Positions 32,297 to 41,248 of a stretch of DNA of 57,258 nucleotides are shown here, piece after piece (position 1 is the stretch's first letter; each line of letters opens with the position of its first letter). The stretch spans positions 1 through 57,258 of the forward strand of contig CAZKYX010000006.1 of the NCBI GenBank assembly GCA_964557125.1. The letters are read 5' to 3'. Both the position numbers and the translations under genes were made by a program. Source of the DNA: CAZKYX01 sp964557125. GTDB taxonomy: Bacteria > Patescibacteriota > Microgenomatia > Levybacterales > GWA1-39-11. The notes beneath the pieces were generated by a model, which saw only the letters and a list, made by a program, of their open reading frames with translations, was not told the origin of the DNA and searched no databases.

Positions 32297-32743
32297 ATGC
32301 CACGCGCTTCAAAGAGACAGTTAAGTTCTGAATCTTTGTCAGAACTAGAAAAAAACTTTTCATATTTTGTGTCATCCATGACCTCTGCCCACGAAACTGA
32401 TGAGTTCCTTAACACCTTCCTTACTCGTGAGGAGAAAGTCATGGTAATTAAGAGGTTAATGCTCTACATTATGCTTGAAAGAGGCACAAAAGTTGCAGAA
32501 ATTGCAATGATTCTTAACCTGAGCAGGCAAACAGTAAATGCACATAAATCTAAGTTTTTATTGACAAGTAGTACCTATAGGCAAATAATTTTGAAGTTGG
32601 TGAGGAGAAAAAAGGCACAGAAATTTTGGAGTAGCGTGGAAGACATTTTATATCCAATTGTTCTTGCTGGAGAAGCAACTCGCGATATGAGGGCTCGATC
32701 AAAAGTATATAGTGGAGACTTTAGCAGGCCAAAGAAGAAATAG
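32297..32743 (+). CDS. TrpR/YerC-family DNA-binding repressor
   Basis: 148 aa from the ATG at 32297, directly after the palindrome. EFLNTFLTREEKVMVIKRLMLYIMLERGTKVAEIAMILNLSRQTVNAHKSKF is the TrpR-like helical array with its helix-turn-helix (VAEIAMILNLSRQTVNAHK). The C-terminal ~70 residues are basic. Other members bind tryptophan or are ligand-free; no trp genes are visible here. Two copies of a TCCAGTATACTGGA site flank the gene. Confidence 0.8.
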   Translation: MPRASKRQLSSESLSELEKNFSYFVSSMTSAHETDEFLNTFLTREEKVMVIKRLMLYIMLERGTKVAEIAMILNLSRQTVNAHKSKFLLTSSTYRQIILKLVRRKKAQKFWSSVEDILYPIVLAGEATRDMRARSKVYSGDFSRPKKK

Positions 32744-32759
32744 GGAAATTATCTTCTAG

Positions 32760-32779
32760 TTGTCCAGTATACTGGATAA
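32760..32779. promoter_or_regulatory. Second operator-like palindrome after the TrpR-like gene
   Basis: ttgtccagta then tactggataa, 19 of 20 bases equal to the copy at 32277-32296. It lies 17 bp after the stop codon. Confidence 0.65.
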
Positions 32780-32881
32780 AGTACTGAATTTGGAGAGCAA
32801 GAACGGTGGATAATTATTAGCGCACTTAATTCTTAGTTCATTTTATTTATGAGTGTATATGGTTGGAACGGCAACTTTACG

Positions 32882-34336
32882 CTACTTTGCAGAGATAATA
32901 ATTTCATCTCCGTGAATTTGAATTTCGACATCGGCGCGTTTTTCTACGGCAATCTTCATTTCTTCACTAATAATTATTTCAAGCTGTTTTATCATTTGAG
33001 GAGTCATTTTGCGGAAGTACTTTTTTAATACCGCTACTGCCACGACTTCTTCTGGTGTGTAGGCAGGGTGATCTTCCCATCCACTTCCTCTTTGTTCTGG
33101 TTTTACATAGTCATTTTCCTGAAGATATCGCATGCTGTGAATACTTATTTTAAATACGGAACGGAGTTGACCAACAGAGTACGTATTTAAATTGGTGGTG
33201 AAATGAGTTGCTATATTATTTCTTACTTCATTTCGAATTGAGGGAATTCTTTTCTCAAGCGATAAAACTTTTGTCTCTTTTGATTCCTCTGGTGAGTATA
33301 CGATTGGTTCATAGACAATCCGTTCTTCCATTGCGACATCTTCAGTTGGAATAGCCACTACTTCAGTGGTTGGTTCTAAAACTTGTTGGAGTAGTGTGCC
33401 ATAAGTCTCTTCAATTTCTTTTGCAATTGCTACTTTTTGAAGCTGCCAGAGCTGGTCTTTTGTGCGTGGTTCTGTATTTATTATTCTCCATGCAACCTCA
33501 GCAATCACGCGATTTGTTTTTGCTACGTAGCGGCGAGCATCCTGGGATGCTTCATCACTTATTTCTCCAAATAGTCTTTTCCCCAATTCAAAATTTGGTA
33601 TCATTCCTGTCTCATCAATAAATTCGTTCAGGGTTTGCATAACCTCATCTGCAATAACATCAAGAGTTACGCCATCAGAAAAAGTAAATAACGTTCCTTT
33701 TATTTCAACGGGAGGTTTTACTTCTTCAACAGGTTTTTCTGTGACAATTTCCTTAAATCTATACATGGTTTCTTTTGTGTCGTTATCCTTATGAAATTCC
33801 TCTACTGTATAGTCAGCATCAGCAAGTCGTTTTCTCATATGCTTTAGATACGTACTTACATTAGCACTCATATCTTTTCTGACTTGCGGGAGCATGTCAC
33901 GAAACTCTGTTCTTGAAAGAGGCCTTCTTGCCAGTGCTCTTATGACATCTAATTGAGCTCCTTCTAAAAAGTGGAGTGTCTTTCCGTTTGGAAATATGAG
34001 GATGACATCCCTTCCTGCTGATACCTCCTTGAGTGTTAACTCGTTTTGTTGCGTTTCGTTTTGGAAGAGTGTATTTATGAGAGTTGTAAATTCAGTGCTT
34101 GCAATATTTCTCATTTCATCTGAGTTAAGATATCCTTTATTGTTCAAGTCGTGAAGAGTCGTAATTAGTGTTTCTTTAATTATTCCTGTTTGGATTGCGT
34201 AGAGCTCCAAATCTACGGCATCACCAATAGTATTGTGGGGAGGCAAGAGCTCTCCGCTTGCAACAAGTGAAAATTGGGCGTTTTCTTGAAGTTCTGGAGC
34301 ATCAGGCTTTGATATGTTTTTGTTTTCGGCATTCAT
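32882..34336 (-). CDS. Multi-winged-helix DNA-binding-like protein (paralogue 1)
   Basis: 484 aa from the ATG at 34336 (MNAENK). A winged-helix domain reads TLHFLEGAQLDVIRALARRPLSRTEFRDMLPQ...VSTYLKHMRKRLADADY (~130-190); a second, DGVTLDVIADEVMQTLNEFI..., follows; the C-end (LEKRIPSIRNEVRNNIATHF..LRSVFKISIHSMRYLQENDYVKP) is MerR-like with a TPEEVVAVAVLKKYF helix. The 38892-40991 protein has the same order. A lineage-specific regulator or nucleoid protein is likely. Confidence 0.6.
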   Translation of the reverse strand: MNAENKNISKPDAPELQENAQFSLVASGELLPPHNTIGDAVDLELYAIQTGIIKETLITTLHDLNNKGYLNSDEMRNIASTEFTTLINTLFQNETQQNELTLKEVSAGRDVILIFPNGKTLHFLEGAQLDVIRALARRPLSRTEFRDMLPQVRKDMSANVSTYLKHMRKRLADADYTVEEFHKDNDTKETMYRFKEIVTEKPVEEVKPPVEIKGTLFTFSDGVTLDVIADEVMQTLNEFIDETGMIPNFELGKRLFGEISDEASQDARRYVAKTNRVIAEVAWRIINTEPRTKDQLWQLQKVAIAKEIEETYGTLLQQVLEPTTEVVAIPTEDVAMEERIVYEPIVYSPEESKETKVLSLEKRIPSIRNEVRNNIATHFTTNLNTYSVGQLRSVFKISIHSMRYLQENDYVKPEQRGSGWEDHPAYTPEEVVAVAVLKKYFRKMTPQMIKQLEIIISEEMKIAVEKRADVEIQIHGDEIIISAK

Positions 34337-34430
34337 AATTACAGTGCGGGAATTATACTTACAATTAGCCTGTAGTGTCAAACGATAGTTCATTGCAAAT
34401 AAAAGTGGGCTATGAGAGAATATTTGTCAT

Positions 34431-35702
34431 ATGGTTTATCACAGAAGAGTTCTAAAAAATGGCCTTCGAGTAATTGTTGTTCCTATTGCAGGCGTTGAGT
34501 CAGCAACCACTTTGGTTATGACTGGTGCAGGCAGCAGATACGAAGTTGCAGAGAATAATGGTATCTCTCATTTCCTAGAACACATGGCCTTTAAAGGTAC
34601 CAAAAATCGACCAACAGCACGTGAAATTTCCGGACTTATTGATGGAATTGGTGCTGAGTTTAACGCTTTTACCGGTAAGGAATACACCGGATATTACATA
34701 AAATCTGCTACCGGACACGTTGGATTGTGTCTTGATGTAATTTCAGACATGCTCAAAAATCTCCTTCTAAACCCTGAAGAAATCGAAAGAGAAAAGGGAG
34801 TTATTCTTGAGGAAATAAATCTTTATGAGGACACGCCAATGAGAAATATTGGGGACATCTATGAAAGACTTTTGTATGGCAATACTCCTCTTGGATGGGA
34901 TACTGCCGGTACAAAAGATGTTATAAAAAGTATCACACGAGATGATTTTGTCAAATACATGGGTAGTCTTTACAGTGCTCACAATATGACGGTTGTTGTT
35001 GCCGGCAACGTGCATGTTGAGGGAATGTTCTCAGAAATTGAAAAGCATTTTGGAGATGTTGAGAGGTTTGAGACAAAAGAATTCTTACCAATTAAGGAGT
35101 TACAAGAAAAATATGAAGTTGCTATCAAGCATAAAAAAACAGAGCAAGCTCATTTTGCGTTGGGTGTCAGGACTGTCGGGACCGAGAATGAAAAGGACAG
35201 ATATCCGCTTTCAATTTTGGCCTCAATTTTGGGTGGTGGTATGTCATCTCGCCTTTTTTATGAGGTAAGAGAACGTCGTGGACTTTCATATTATGTCAAA
35301 ACAAGCGCCGATCACTATGCTGGCGCAGGGTATTTGGCAACGTACGTAGGTGCGGATCCAAAGAGAATTGATGAGGCAATAAAAGTTGTCGTTGAAGAAT
35401 ATTCAAAGGTGAGTCAAAAGGGAGAGATAACAAAAGAAGAACTGATCAAAGCTAAAGAATACACAAAAGGGCATTTTGTTTTGGAGCTTGAAGACACGCG
35501 TTCTGCAGCAATTCTTTATGCAACACAAGAAATTCTTGAAAATAAAATTGAGAATCCAAAAGAAATTATGGAAAAGATAGAGGGGGTAACCATGGTAGAT
35601 GTAGAGAGGGTTGCAAAACAATATCTTGATAAGAAGTTGTTGAGCCTTGCTATTATTGGAAATTTTGAAGATACGTCACATTTTGAGAATTTATTAAAGT
35701 AA
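34431..35702 (+). CDS. M16 family zinc peptidase (insulinase/MPP-like)
   Basis: 423 aa. Inverted zinc motif HFLEH at 47-51 (H47, E50, H51), the downstream EKGVILEEINLYED glutamates, and the C-terminal R/Y block LSYYVKTSADHYAGAGYLATYVG. Bacterial M16 proteins of this length degrade short peptides and act as homodimers. No signal peptide, so cytoplasmic. Divergent from the winged-helix gene. Confidence 0.92.
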   Translation: MVYHRRVLKNGLRVIVVPIAGVESATTLVMTGAGSRYEVAENNGISHFLEHMAFKGTKNRPTAREISGLIDGIGAEFNAFTGKEYTGYYIKSATGHVGLCLDVISDMLKNLLLNPEEIEREKGVILEEINLYEDTPMRNIGDIYERLLYGNTPLGWDTAGTKDVIKSITRDDFVKYMGSLYSAHNMTVVVAGNVHVEGMFSEIEKHFGDVERFETKEFLPIKELQEKYEVAIKHKKTEQAHFALGVRTVGTENEKDRYPLSILASILGGGMSSRLFYEVRERRGLSYYVKTSADHYAGAGYLATYVGADPKRIDEAIKVVVEEYSKVSQKGEITKEELIKAKEYTKGHFVLELEDTRSAAILYATQEILENKIENPKEIMEKIEGVTMVDVERVAKQYLDKKLLSLAIIGNFEDTSHFENLLK

Positions 35703-35802
35703 ACCTGACACTTCGTTCGGTTTTATTGGGTTCGTAAACTCATCAGATAAATTCTCAGTCTGCGACAGCGCAAAATTACTAAAATAACCCTACTACAAAA
35801 AC

Positions 35803-36594
35803 GTGAAGAAGTTTTTCGAGTATCTCAGTCTATTGTTGCTCTGTGCAAGCACAATTCTCCTCGTTGGATTACAATTGAAAATAGAAGGATTTATTCTTCT
35901 TCTCATTAGTGTCGTTTTTCTGTTGCTTTGTAACAAACGATTTCGTAAGGATCTGTTTCTCATTCATATTTCAATTGGAATTCTGGGTATCACTCCTATA
36001 ACGACTGATGTTTCATATGTTCACGCTCTTGTTATGGGTTCTGGGATTTTGGCAGCTGTTGGAATTCCTTATGTTGTATCACGACTTCTTTACAAAGATC
36101 ATTTGGTTAGCTTCCATTTCGATTACAGACGAAAATGGTATAAGAAAGAATTTCTGTATATTACAGCAACTGCTGTCGTGGCTTATTTTCTCATCCCTTT
36201 TTACCTTCATAATACCGGAGCGTATATAAATTGGAGAGTCGAACCAGGAATTAGTTACCTCACACGTTTTTTTATTGGAATAAATGCATTGGGGGTCTGG
36301 GATGAGTTGTTTTTCATTAGTACCGTTTTGGGGATTTTAAAGCGGCATATGAATTTTGCATTGGCAAATCTTATCCAAGCTGTTTTCTTTTCGTCTTTTT
36401 TATACGAATTGGGCTTCACAGGGTGGGGATTTATTATGATTTATTTACTTTCAATAATTCAAGGATACATTTATCAAAAAACCGGAAGTCTTTTCTATGT
36501 TATTACTATCCACCTAACGCTTGATATTATTTTATTTCTAGCACTCATTAACGCCCATCACCCAACATGGGTACCAATATTCTTGGTAAAGTAG
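35803..36594 (+). CDS. CPBP-like intramembrane protease
   Basis: 263 aa, GTG start. About seven membrane helices. The CPBP/Abi motifs are degenerate but in order: LGVWDELFFISTVLG (for the EExxxR motif, with only one acid pair D-E), ANLIQAVFFSSFLYELGF, and YVITIHLTLDIILF (for HxxxD/N). Members cleave prenylated or membrane proteins or act in bacteriocin immunity. The weak first motif makes activity uncertain. Confidence 0.65.
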   Translation: MKKFFEYLSLLLLCASTILLVGLQLKIEGFILLLISVVFLLLCNKRFRKDLFLIHISIGILGITPITTDVSYVHALVMGSGILAAVGIPYVVSRLLYKDHLVSFHFDYRRKWYKKEFLYITATAVVAYFLIPFYLHNTGAYINWRVEPGISYLTRFFIGINALGVWDELFFISTVLGILKRHMNFALANLIQAVFFSSFLYELGFTGWGFIMIYLLSIIQGYIYQKTGSLFYVITIHLTLDIILFLALINAHHPTWVPIFLVK

Positions 36595-36612
36595 AGTGAT
36601 ACAATTTTATTG

Positions 36613-37773
36613 ATGGATGATAACCCTCTTTCAGAAGAGAATATTGAATTAGGAAAAGTAGAGCTCATGAATCCAGAGGGAGGTATCTCACAATCCAATA
36701 GTGAATTTAATGCAGCTGCCGCTAAAGATCAATTTTTAAGTGGTGTAGGAAAAGCAGAAATTGCTAAAGAAGCTACAACGGATACAACATTTAAAGCCCA
36801 ATTTGAAAAAAGGGAACAATATGACTTTGAGGAAGGGAAGGTAGAGGCAGTGGATATTACTCCTGAAGAAATGACGGATAAGACTCCAGTCATTTTTGCT
36901 CCGGGTTGGATGGGAACATTTCAAAAGCACGAAAAGACACTCGAAGCAGTCTATAATAATAAAAGAAGAGTGGTGTCACCGGTGTATGCAAGAAGAGGTG
37001 GCAAAGTAGAGGGTGATGGGAAAAATAGAAAGATTGAGCTTCAAAAAGCTGGGATGCTTGACCGTCTTATTGAGTCAAAACAGTTTGATAAGGTTGATGC
37101 AATTGCCCAATCAGAGGGAGCAATCAACATTCTCATTGATGCAATGGCAAATCCAGAAAGGTACAGAAATATTGTTCTCATGAATCCAGCCGGGCTTATT
37201 GGGGAAGATAATCCAATCGCTTTTTTTAAAAGATTTCAAGAATCAGTAAAAGGAAAAAAAGCTCAAGTTGCAGAGGCAACAAAAGTACTTGATGTTAAAA
37301 ATGGTGAAGCGGACTTGGGGAATTACACGAGAGAAGAACTAGAGGCGATACGAGAAAAGGCAAAGGCTATATCAAGTGGTGTAACAGGCGACATTATGAA
37401 AAACCCCTTTAGGACAGCCTCAGAGCTTGGTGCATTGGCGGATAGTGATATTTATGCAATGCTCAAGGATCTTCGAGAAAAAGGGGTGAGTATTTCAGTT
37501 ATTGCAGGGGTTGATGATAAGTTATTCCCGATAGAAAAAATTATAGACCATATGAATAAGAATAGAGCAGCTGATGGGAGCAGTGATGCTCCTCTTGAAG
37601 GGTTTTATGCTGTAAAAGGTGGACATTCAGAAATTTATTCAGATTTAAAATTCACGACTGCTCAAGGTGAGCAGACTCAAGATACGGATACAGAAAGACA
37701 TATGTTTGTAGCAATTGATGCACTTAACAATATGCAACGAAGAAGAGTCACAACAGTAAATACAGATTCCTAA
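36613..37773 (+). CDS. Alpha/beta hydrolase-like protein
   Basis: 386 aa from the ATG at 36613; TACAAT is 7 nt upstream. Residues ~95-110 TPVIFAPGWMGTFQKHEK form the first strand and oxyanion loop, AIAQSEGAINILI the nucleophile elbow (Ser in Q-S-E-G), VSVIAGVDDKLFP the acid strand, and KGGHSEIYSD the catalytic His. The N-terminal ~90 residues are acidic and probably disordered. No signal peptide. Substrate unknown. Overlaps the convergent gene by 4 bp. Confidence 0.72.
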   Translation: MDDNPLSEENIELGKVELMNPEGGISQSNSEFNAAAAKDQFLSGVGKAEIAKEATTDTTFKAQFEKREQYDFEEGKVEAVDITPEEMTDKTPVIFAPGWMGTFQKHEKTLEAVYNNKRRVVSPVYARRGGKVEGDGKNRKIELQKAGMLDRLIESKQFDKVDAIAQSEGAINILIDAMANPERYRNIVLMNPAGLIGEDNPIAFFKRFQESVKGKKAQVAEATKVLDVKNGEADLGNYTREELEAIREKAKAISSGVTGDIMKNPFRTASELGALADSDIYAMLKDLREKGVSISVIAGVDDKLFPIEKIIDHMNKNRAADGSSDAPLEGFYAVKGGHSEIYSDLKFTTAQGEQTQDTDTERHMFVAIDALNNMQRRRVTTVNTDS

Positions 37774-38291
37774 ACAATGTGGATTTTCTTCTCATCAACA
37801 AATTCTTGTAGGAAAAAGGAAGCAACTTTTATTTCATCGCCTGAAAGAGAATAGGCGGAACGTTTTGGAAACTCAACAACCTCCTCATCTTCGTCTGCAA
37901 TATAGTCAATTCTTGTTTCAATTTGTGTATCAGGAAAAAGGGATAAATCAAGTTCTTCAATAATAGCTGGGGCGTTGGTGCGCTCAACAGCCATAAAAAA
38001 TCGAAATTCAATCTTGTATTCATCAAGCACCGTGCTAAAGCTAAGCACCTCACCATCAAGCACATCAAATGTATCAGGATAACGCTCGATATCAACAGCT
38101 TCAATGTAAGTGAGGTTATTTTCACTTTCCTCGTATACAGATTTGAAGTTACCATGCACATTTTTTCTTTTGCCATTCACAACTGTCCAACTTCGAATTT
38201 TTTCGACGTTCTCAAAGAGAGTAGGCAGTTCTTCTTTGCCTTCTTTCCAATTACGCTCGAGTATATTTTTTATTTCACTTCCGTTTGCCAT
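37770..38291 (-). CDS. Hypothetical protein
   Basis: 173 aa from the ATG at 38291 (MANGSEIKNILERNWKEG), the first Met with good composition; the upstream frame runs into the ndk promoter. Mixed alpha/beta, acidic (IADEDEEVVEFPKRS). CYTH-like thoughts arise from EFRFFMAVERTNAPAIIEEL but the ExExK motif is absent. Unknown. Confidence 0.5.
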   Translation of the reverse strand: MANGSEIKNILERNWKEGKEELPTLFENVEKIRSWTVVNGKRKNVHGNFKSVYEESENNLTYIEAVDIERYPDTFDVLDGEVLSFSTVLDEYKIEFRFFMAVERTNAPAIIEELDLSLFPDTQIETRIDYIADEDEEVVEFPKRSAYSLSGDEIKVASFFLQEFVDEKKIHIV

Positions 38292-38345
38292 GTCGGTATT
38301 ATATCCCGTAGTGTGTAGATATTCAAGATTAAGCACAAATTGTTC

Positions 38346-38374
38346 TTGACAATCCGTCAACTTCCCCGTAACAT
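38346..38374 (+). promoter_or_regulatory. Promoter of ndk
   Basis: TTGACA (38346-38351), a 17-bp spacer and TAACAT (38369-38374), 8 nt before the ndk ATG. The best -35/-10 pair in the window and it implies a leaderless mRNA. Confidence 0.7.
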
Positions 38375-38382
38375 ATCCTAAT

Positions 38383-38889
38383 ATGGAAAAAACACTTATC
38401 ATTGTAAAACCAGACGCATTGCAACGAGGAATTGCAGGAGAAATTATTACAAGATTTGAAAAAGCAGGACTTAAAATTATTGCTGCAAAAATGGTAAGGC
38501 CTGATTATGATCATTATTATGCTCACTACGAAAATATTGGAAAAATGATTTCAAGAAGAGGTCAAAAAGCATTCGATGTGACACTTGAAATGATGCAGCA
38601 GGGACCTGTTCTTGCAATGGTTTTGGAAGGAGTCGAGGCAGCGTCACTCGTAAGAAAAATGGTAGGAACAACCGAGCCAAAGGCAGCAGCTCCTGGTACG
38701 ATTAGAGGCGACTACGCACACATGAGTTTTGGATATGCGGACGAGCAAGGTGTTGGAATTCCTAATTTAATTCATGCTTCAGGCGATGCAGATGAGGCAA
38801 AAGAAGAAATTGCCCATTGGTTTGCAGAAAATGAGCTATTTGAATATTCAACTGCTAACGAACATTTCACTCAAACAAAAAGAAAATAA
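38383..38889 (+). CDS. ndk: Nucleoside diphosphate kinase
   Basis: 168 aa, slightly longer than usual (~140) through a ~20-residue C-terminal tail. It balances NTP pools. KTLIIVKPDALQRGIAGEII, GTTEPKAAAPGTIRGDYA and the phospho-His motif NLIHASGDADEAKEEI (His131) are present. It ends 2 bp before the convergent paralogue-2 gene. Confidence 0.96.
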   Translation: MEKTLIIVKPDALQRGIAGEIITRFEKAGLKIIAAKMVRPDYDHYYAHYENIGKMISRRGQKAFDVTLEMMQQGPVLAMVLEGVEAASLVRKMVGTTEPKAAAPGTIRGDYAHMSFGYADEQGVGIPNLIHASGDADEAKEEIAHWFAENELFEYSTANEHFTQTKRK

Positions 38890-38891
38890 GT

Positions 38892-40991
38892 TTAGTCCTT
38901 TTTCTTTAATTCATCTTCAAATTTTCGTAATTCATCTTCAAAAATTTCACTCATTTCCTTTTTCATGTTTTTTGTAAGCGAAAATTTTCTCAAGTCTTTT
39001 CGTGCAAGTATCATAGCTACTTCATGCTTGTAAAAAGCCTCGCGACCCTCTGATGCTTTATGAGGTTTTACTAGTCCTTCATTCACAGCTGCATGAATAT
39101 CTTTCATCCCTAGTCCTTGGAATGCTCCTGTAATTTGAAAGAAATTTGCTTCTACGTATGGAATTCTTGCCTCAACGTCACTTATCTTTGTGCGAGCGAG
39201 TGTTCTAATGTCAGGGATTCGTGTTTCTATGTTAGACAATTTCGTTCTCTCCTGCCCTTGACCCTTTATTATTAATTGACCATTTGGACCAATCTCAAAT
39301 TCCTCATCCTCTTCTTTGCTTGGCAGTAGGTCATGAATAATTTCTTTATTTTCTTCTAAATAGTAGAGAAGACTGAGAGCATCTTCATCGTCAAAAGAGA
39401 GAATGTATTCTGCTGCTTTTGCTTCATCATTAAGTATGTCATGGAATTTACGCAATTCATCCACAGGACTGTTTTTGCCAAGTGAGCCAGTCTCAGCCAA
39501 TTTCTTTCGGGTTTCTTCCAAATCTTCAGGTAGCTCATGTATTGATTGAGCAAGGGCAAGTGCCACTGCAGTTAGGTTTGGTTTTTCTATTTCGACCTCA
39601 GGTGTTGTAATGATTGTTGGTTCAACCGCTTCACCTATTAATTCTTCAGTTGATACAATCTCCTCTGGAAGTTGTTCTATGTCTACTGGATTGATAGGTG
39701 TATTTGTTTCATTTGCGATTGTTTTTTCTGGAGAAGTTGGGATTTCAAATCGCACTGTTTCATTGTCTTTGAGAATGCTCTTTAGGACCCTGCCAATGTG
39801 CTTGCTTGCTTCAAAACGAGTCAATCCTTTAGGTGCAACTCTTATCATCGCATCAGATATTCTTTGTTCTCGCTCACTTGCTGTGCCTCTGTTTACGTGC
39901 GAATAGAGTTTTGCTCTTGAAGTACCAAGTGCCATGAGCGCAGATGGCCATGAATATTTTCTACCATTTGTCATTTCTCCTATGTTTTGTAAAATTAAAT
40001 CCCTTGTAACTTCCTGACCTGAGAAGAGAAGTTCAAATACTTTGAGTCTCTCATCTGCAATTTCTGAGGAATATTCTTTTGGATTCACAGTCTGATTAGA
40101 AGTAGTTTTATTTGACTTTTTCGTAGATTCCTTGAGACTCTTAGTGAGTTGGGCATATTCTTCGTCTCTGGTAGCTTCAAAAACAATTGCCATGATAACC
40201 CTTTCTGCATTAATAGAAACTTCCAATATTTCAAGTCCATGTTTGGCTAGAATGTCCATGCTCAACTTGCTTATCCACATATCTACAAGGTCAATTGTGT
40301 CTGGGTTACTTTCTCCAAAAATTTCACTAGCAATTTCGCTTCTATCATACCTTTTTGCTAAAAGAGCATTTAGCAACGTGTACATATTACCTTCTACTTC
40401 AACTTTTACACCGTTGGGTAGTTCAACAAGACTTTTTGTATTTTCATTTTTTTCCTTCTCAAGAGTCTTTTTAGTAGGTTCCTTGATTCTGGCAGTTGTT
40501 CTTGGAGCTACATATTCATCTATAGCTTGAATTCTGGCTTCGGCAACTCGCAAAGCAAGAGGAGAGGTAATATGTCCACTGTCGATAAGATCCTGAAGCA
40601 ATCCAATTTCTGAAAGAACATGTGCTTTCAGTGCATTTTTTTGCCCTGAAGATAGTGAAAGCGCGTCAATTCTTGCCTTCTCGTTTTGCTTAATTTTATC
40701 TTCCAGAATAGTATCAGTTTCAGCCTTTAATTCTTGAAGTTTTGGAATGGTGGTTGTTTCAATCTTTGCGTTTATTTGACCTACCTTGATAGTATTTTCC
40801 ACAAAATCTTTGTGGGCTGGGTCGGCAACATCAAAGTTAGGATGTGCTTTCCCAAATTCTTCAGAGAACATTTTTTCAGGAAACGAATGGAGTGTGGAAA
40901 TACTTTTTTCCAAGCCAATGGAGCGCACAGATAATTCTCTTGCGCTTTTTCTCTCAAGTCTTTCGAATCGGGACAATTGTTCTTTAACCAT
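38892..40991 (-). CDS. Multi-winged-helix DNA-binding-like protein (paralogue 2)
   Basis: 699 aa. N-terminal ~170 residues are a coiled-coil region (ETTTIPKLQELKAETDTILEDKIKQNEKARI). Then a winged-helix (VKVEVEGNMYTLLNALLAKRYDRSEIASEIFGES), a second one (DERLKVFELLFSGQEVTRDLILQNIGEMTNGRKYSWPSALMAL), an acidic linker, and the C-terminal VEANFFQITGAFQGLGMKDIHAAVNEGLVKP helix array, matching paralogue 1. Together they look like large structural or regulatory DNA-binding proteins typical of this lineage. Confidence 0.6.
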   Translation of the reverse strand: MVKEQLSRFERLERKSARELSVRSIGLEKSISTLHSFPEKMFSEEFGKAHPNFDVADPAHKDFVENTIKVGQINAKIETTTIPKLQELKAETDTILEDKIKQNEKARIDALSLSSGQKNALKAHVLSEIGLLQDLIDSGHITSPLALRVAEARIQAIDEYVAPRTTARIKEPTKKTLEKEKNENTKSLVELPNGVKVEVEGNMYTLLNALLAKRYDRSEIASEIFGESNPDTIDLVDMWISKLSMDILAKHGLEILEVSINAERVIMAIVFEATRDEEYAQLTKSLKESTKKSNKTTSNQTVNPKEYSSEIADERLKVFELLFSGQEVTRDLILQNIGEMTNGRKYSWPSALMALGTSRAKLYSHVNRGTASEREQRISDAMIRVAPKGLTRFEASKHIGRVLKSILKDNETVRFEIPTSPEKTIANETNTPINPVDIEQLPEEIVSTEELIGEAVEPTIITTPEVEIEKPNLTAVALALAQSIHELPEDLEETRKKLAETGSLGKNSPVDELRKFHDILNDEAKAAEYILSFDDEDALSLLYYLEENKEIIHDLLPSKEEDEEFEIGPNGQLIIKGQGQERTKLSNIETRIPDIRTLARTKISDVEARIPYVEANFFQITGAFQGLGMKDIHAAVNEGLVKPHKASEGREAFYKHEVAMILARKDLRKFSLTKNMKKEMSEIFEDELRKFEDELKKKD

Positions 40992-41089
40992 AAATATCAG
41001 CCTGTAGTATACCTGTTATTGGATGCATTGTCAACGACAAGCATACTCTAATATTTCATAATAACCTATACTATAAGACTTAAATATGC

Positions 41090-41095
41090 TATAAT
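41090..41095 (+). promoter_or_regulatory. -10 element TATAAT of island F
   Basis: tgcTATAATg, extended -10. It gives a leader of about 145 nt before the GTG at 41249. Confidence 0.6.
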
Positions 41096-41211
41096 GACCT
41101 GCTTTCACGGTTTCAATTGACTACGGTTTTTTGAAAGCGTCAAAGCGCACATTGACAAGTGAGAGAGGGACAACGCAATTTATTCTGTCTTAGGACATAA
41201 AAATAGCGTTG

Positions 41212-41223
41212 TTTCTAACGCTA
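41212..41223 (+). promoter_or_regulatory. 5' leader pairing element of island F
   Basis: tttctaacgcta. It can pair with the tail at 45261-45272 over 12 nt, or locally with tagcgtt (41204-41210) in a 7-bp hairpin. The two structures exclude each other, as in a switch. A CGGAG Shine-Dalgarno follows 15 nt later. Confidence 0.65.
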
Positions 41224-41248
41224 ACAAAAAATAAAACGGAGAAATTTC

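Noticed and set aside
36000..36229. Second frame inside the CPBP gene
   Set aside because: Hydrophobic shadow of the membrane-protein gene in another frame.
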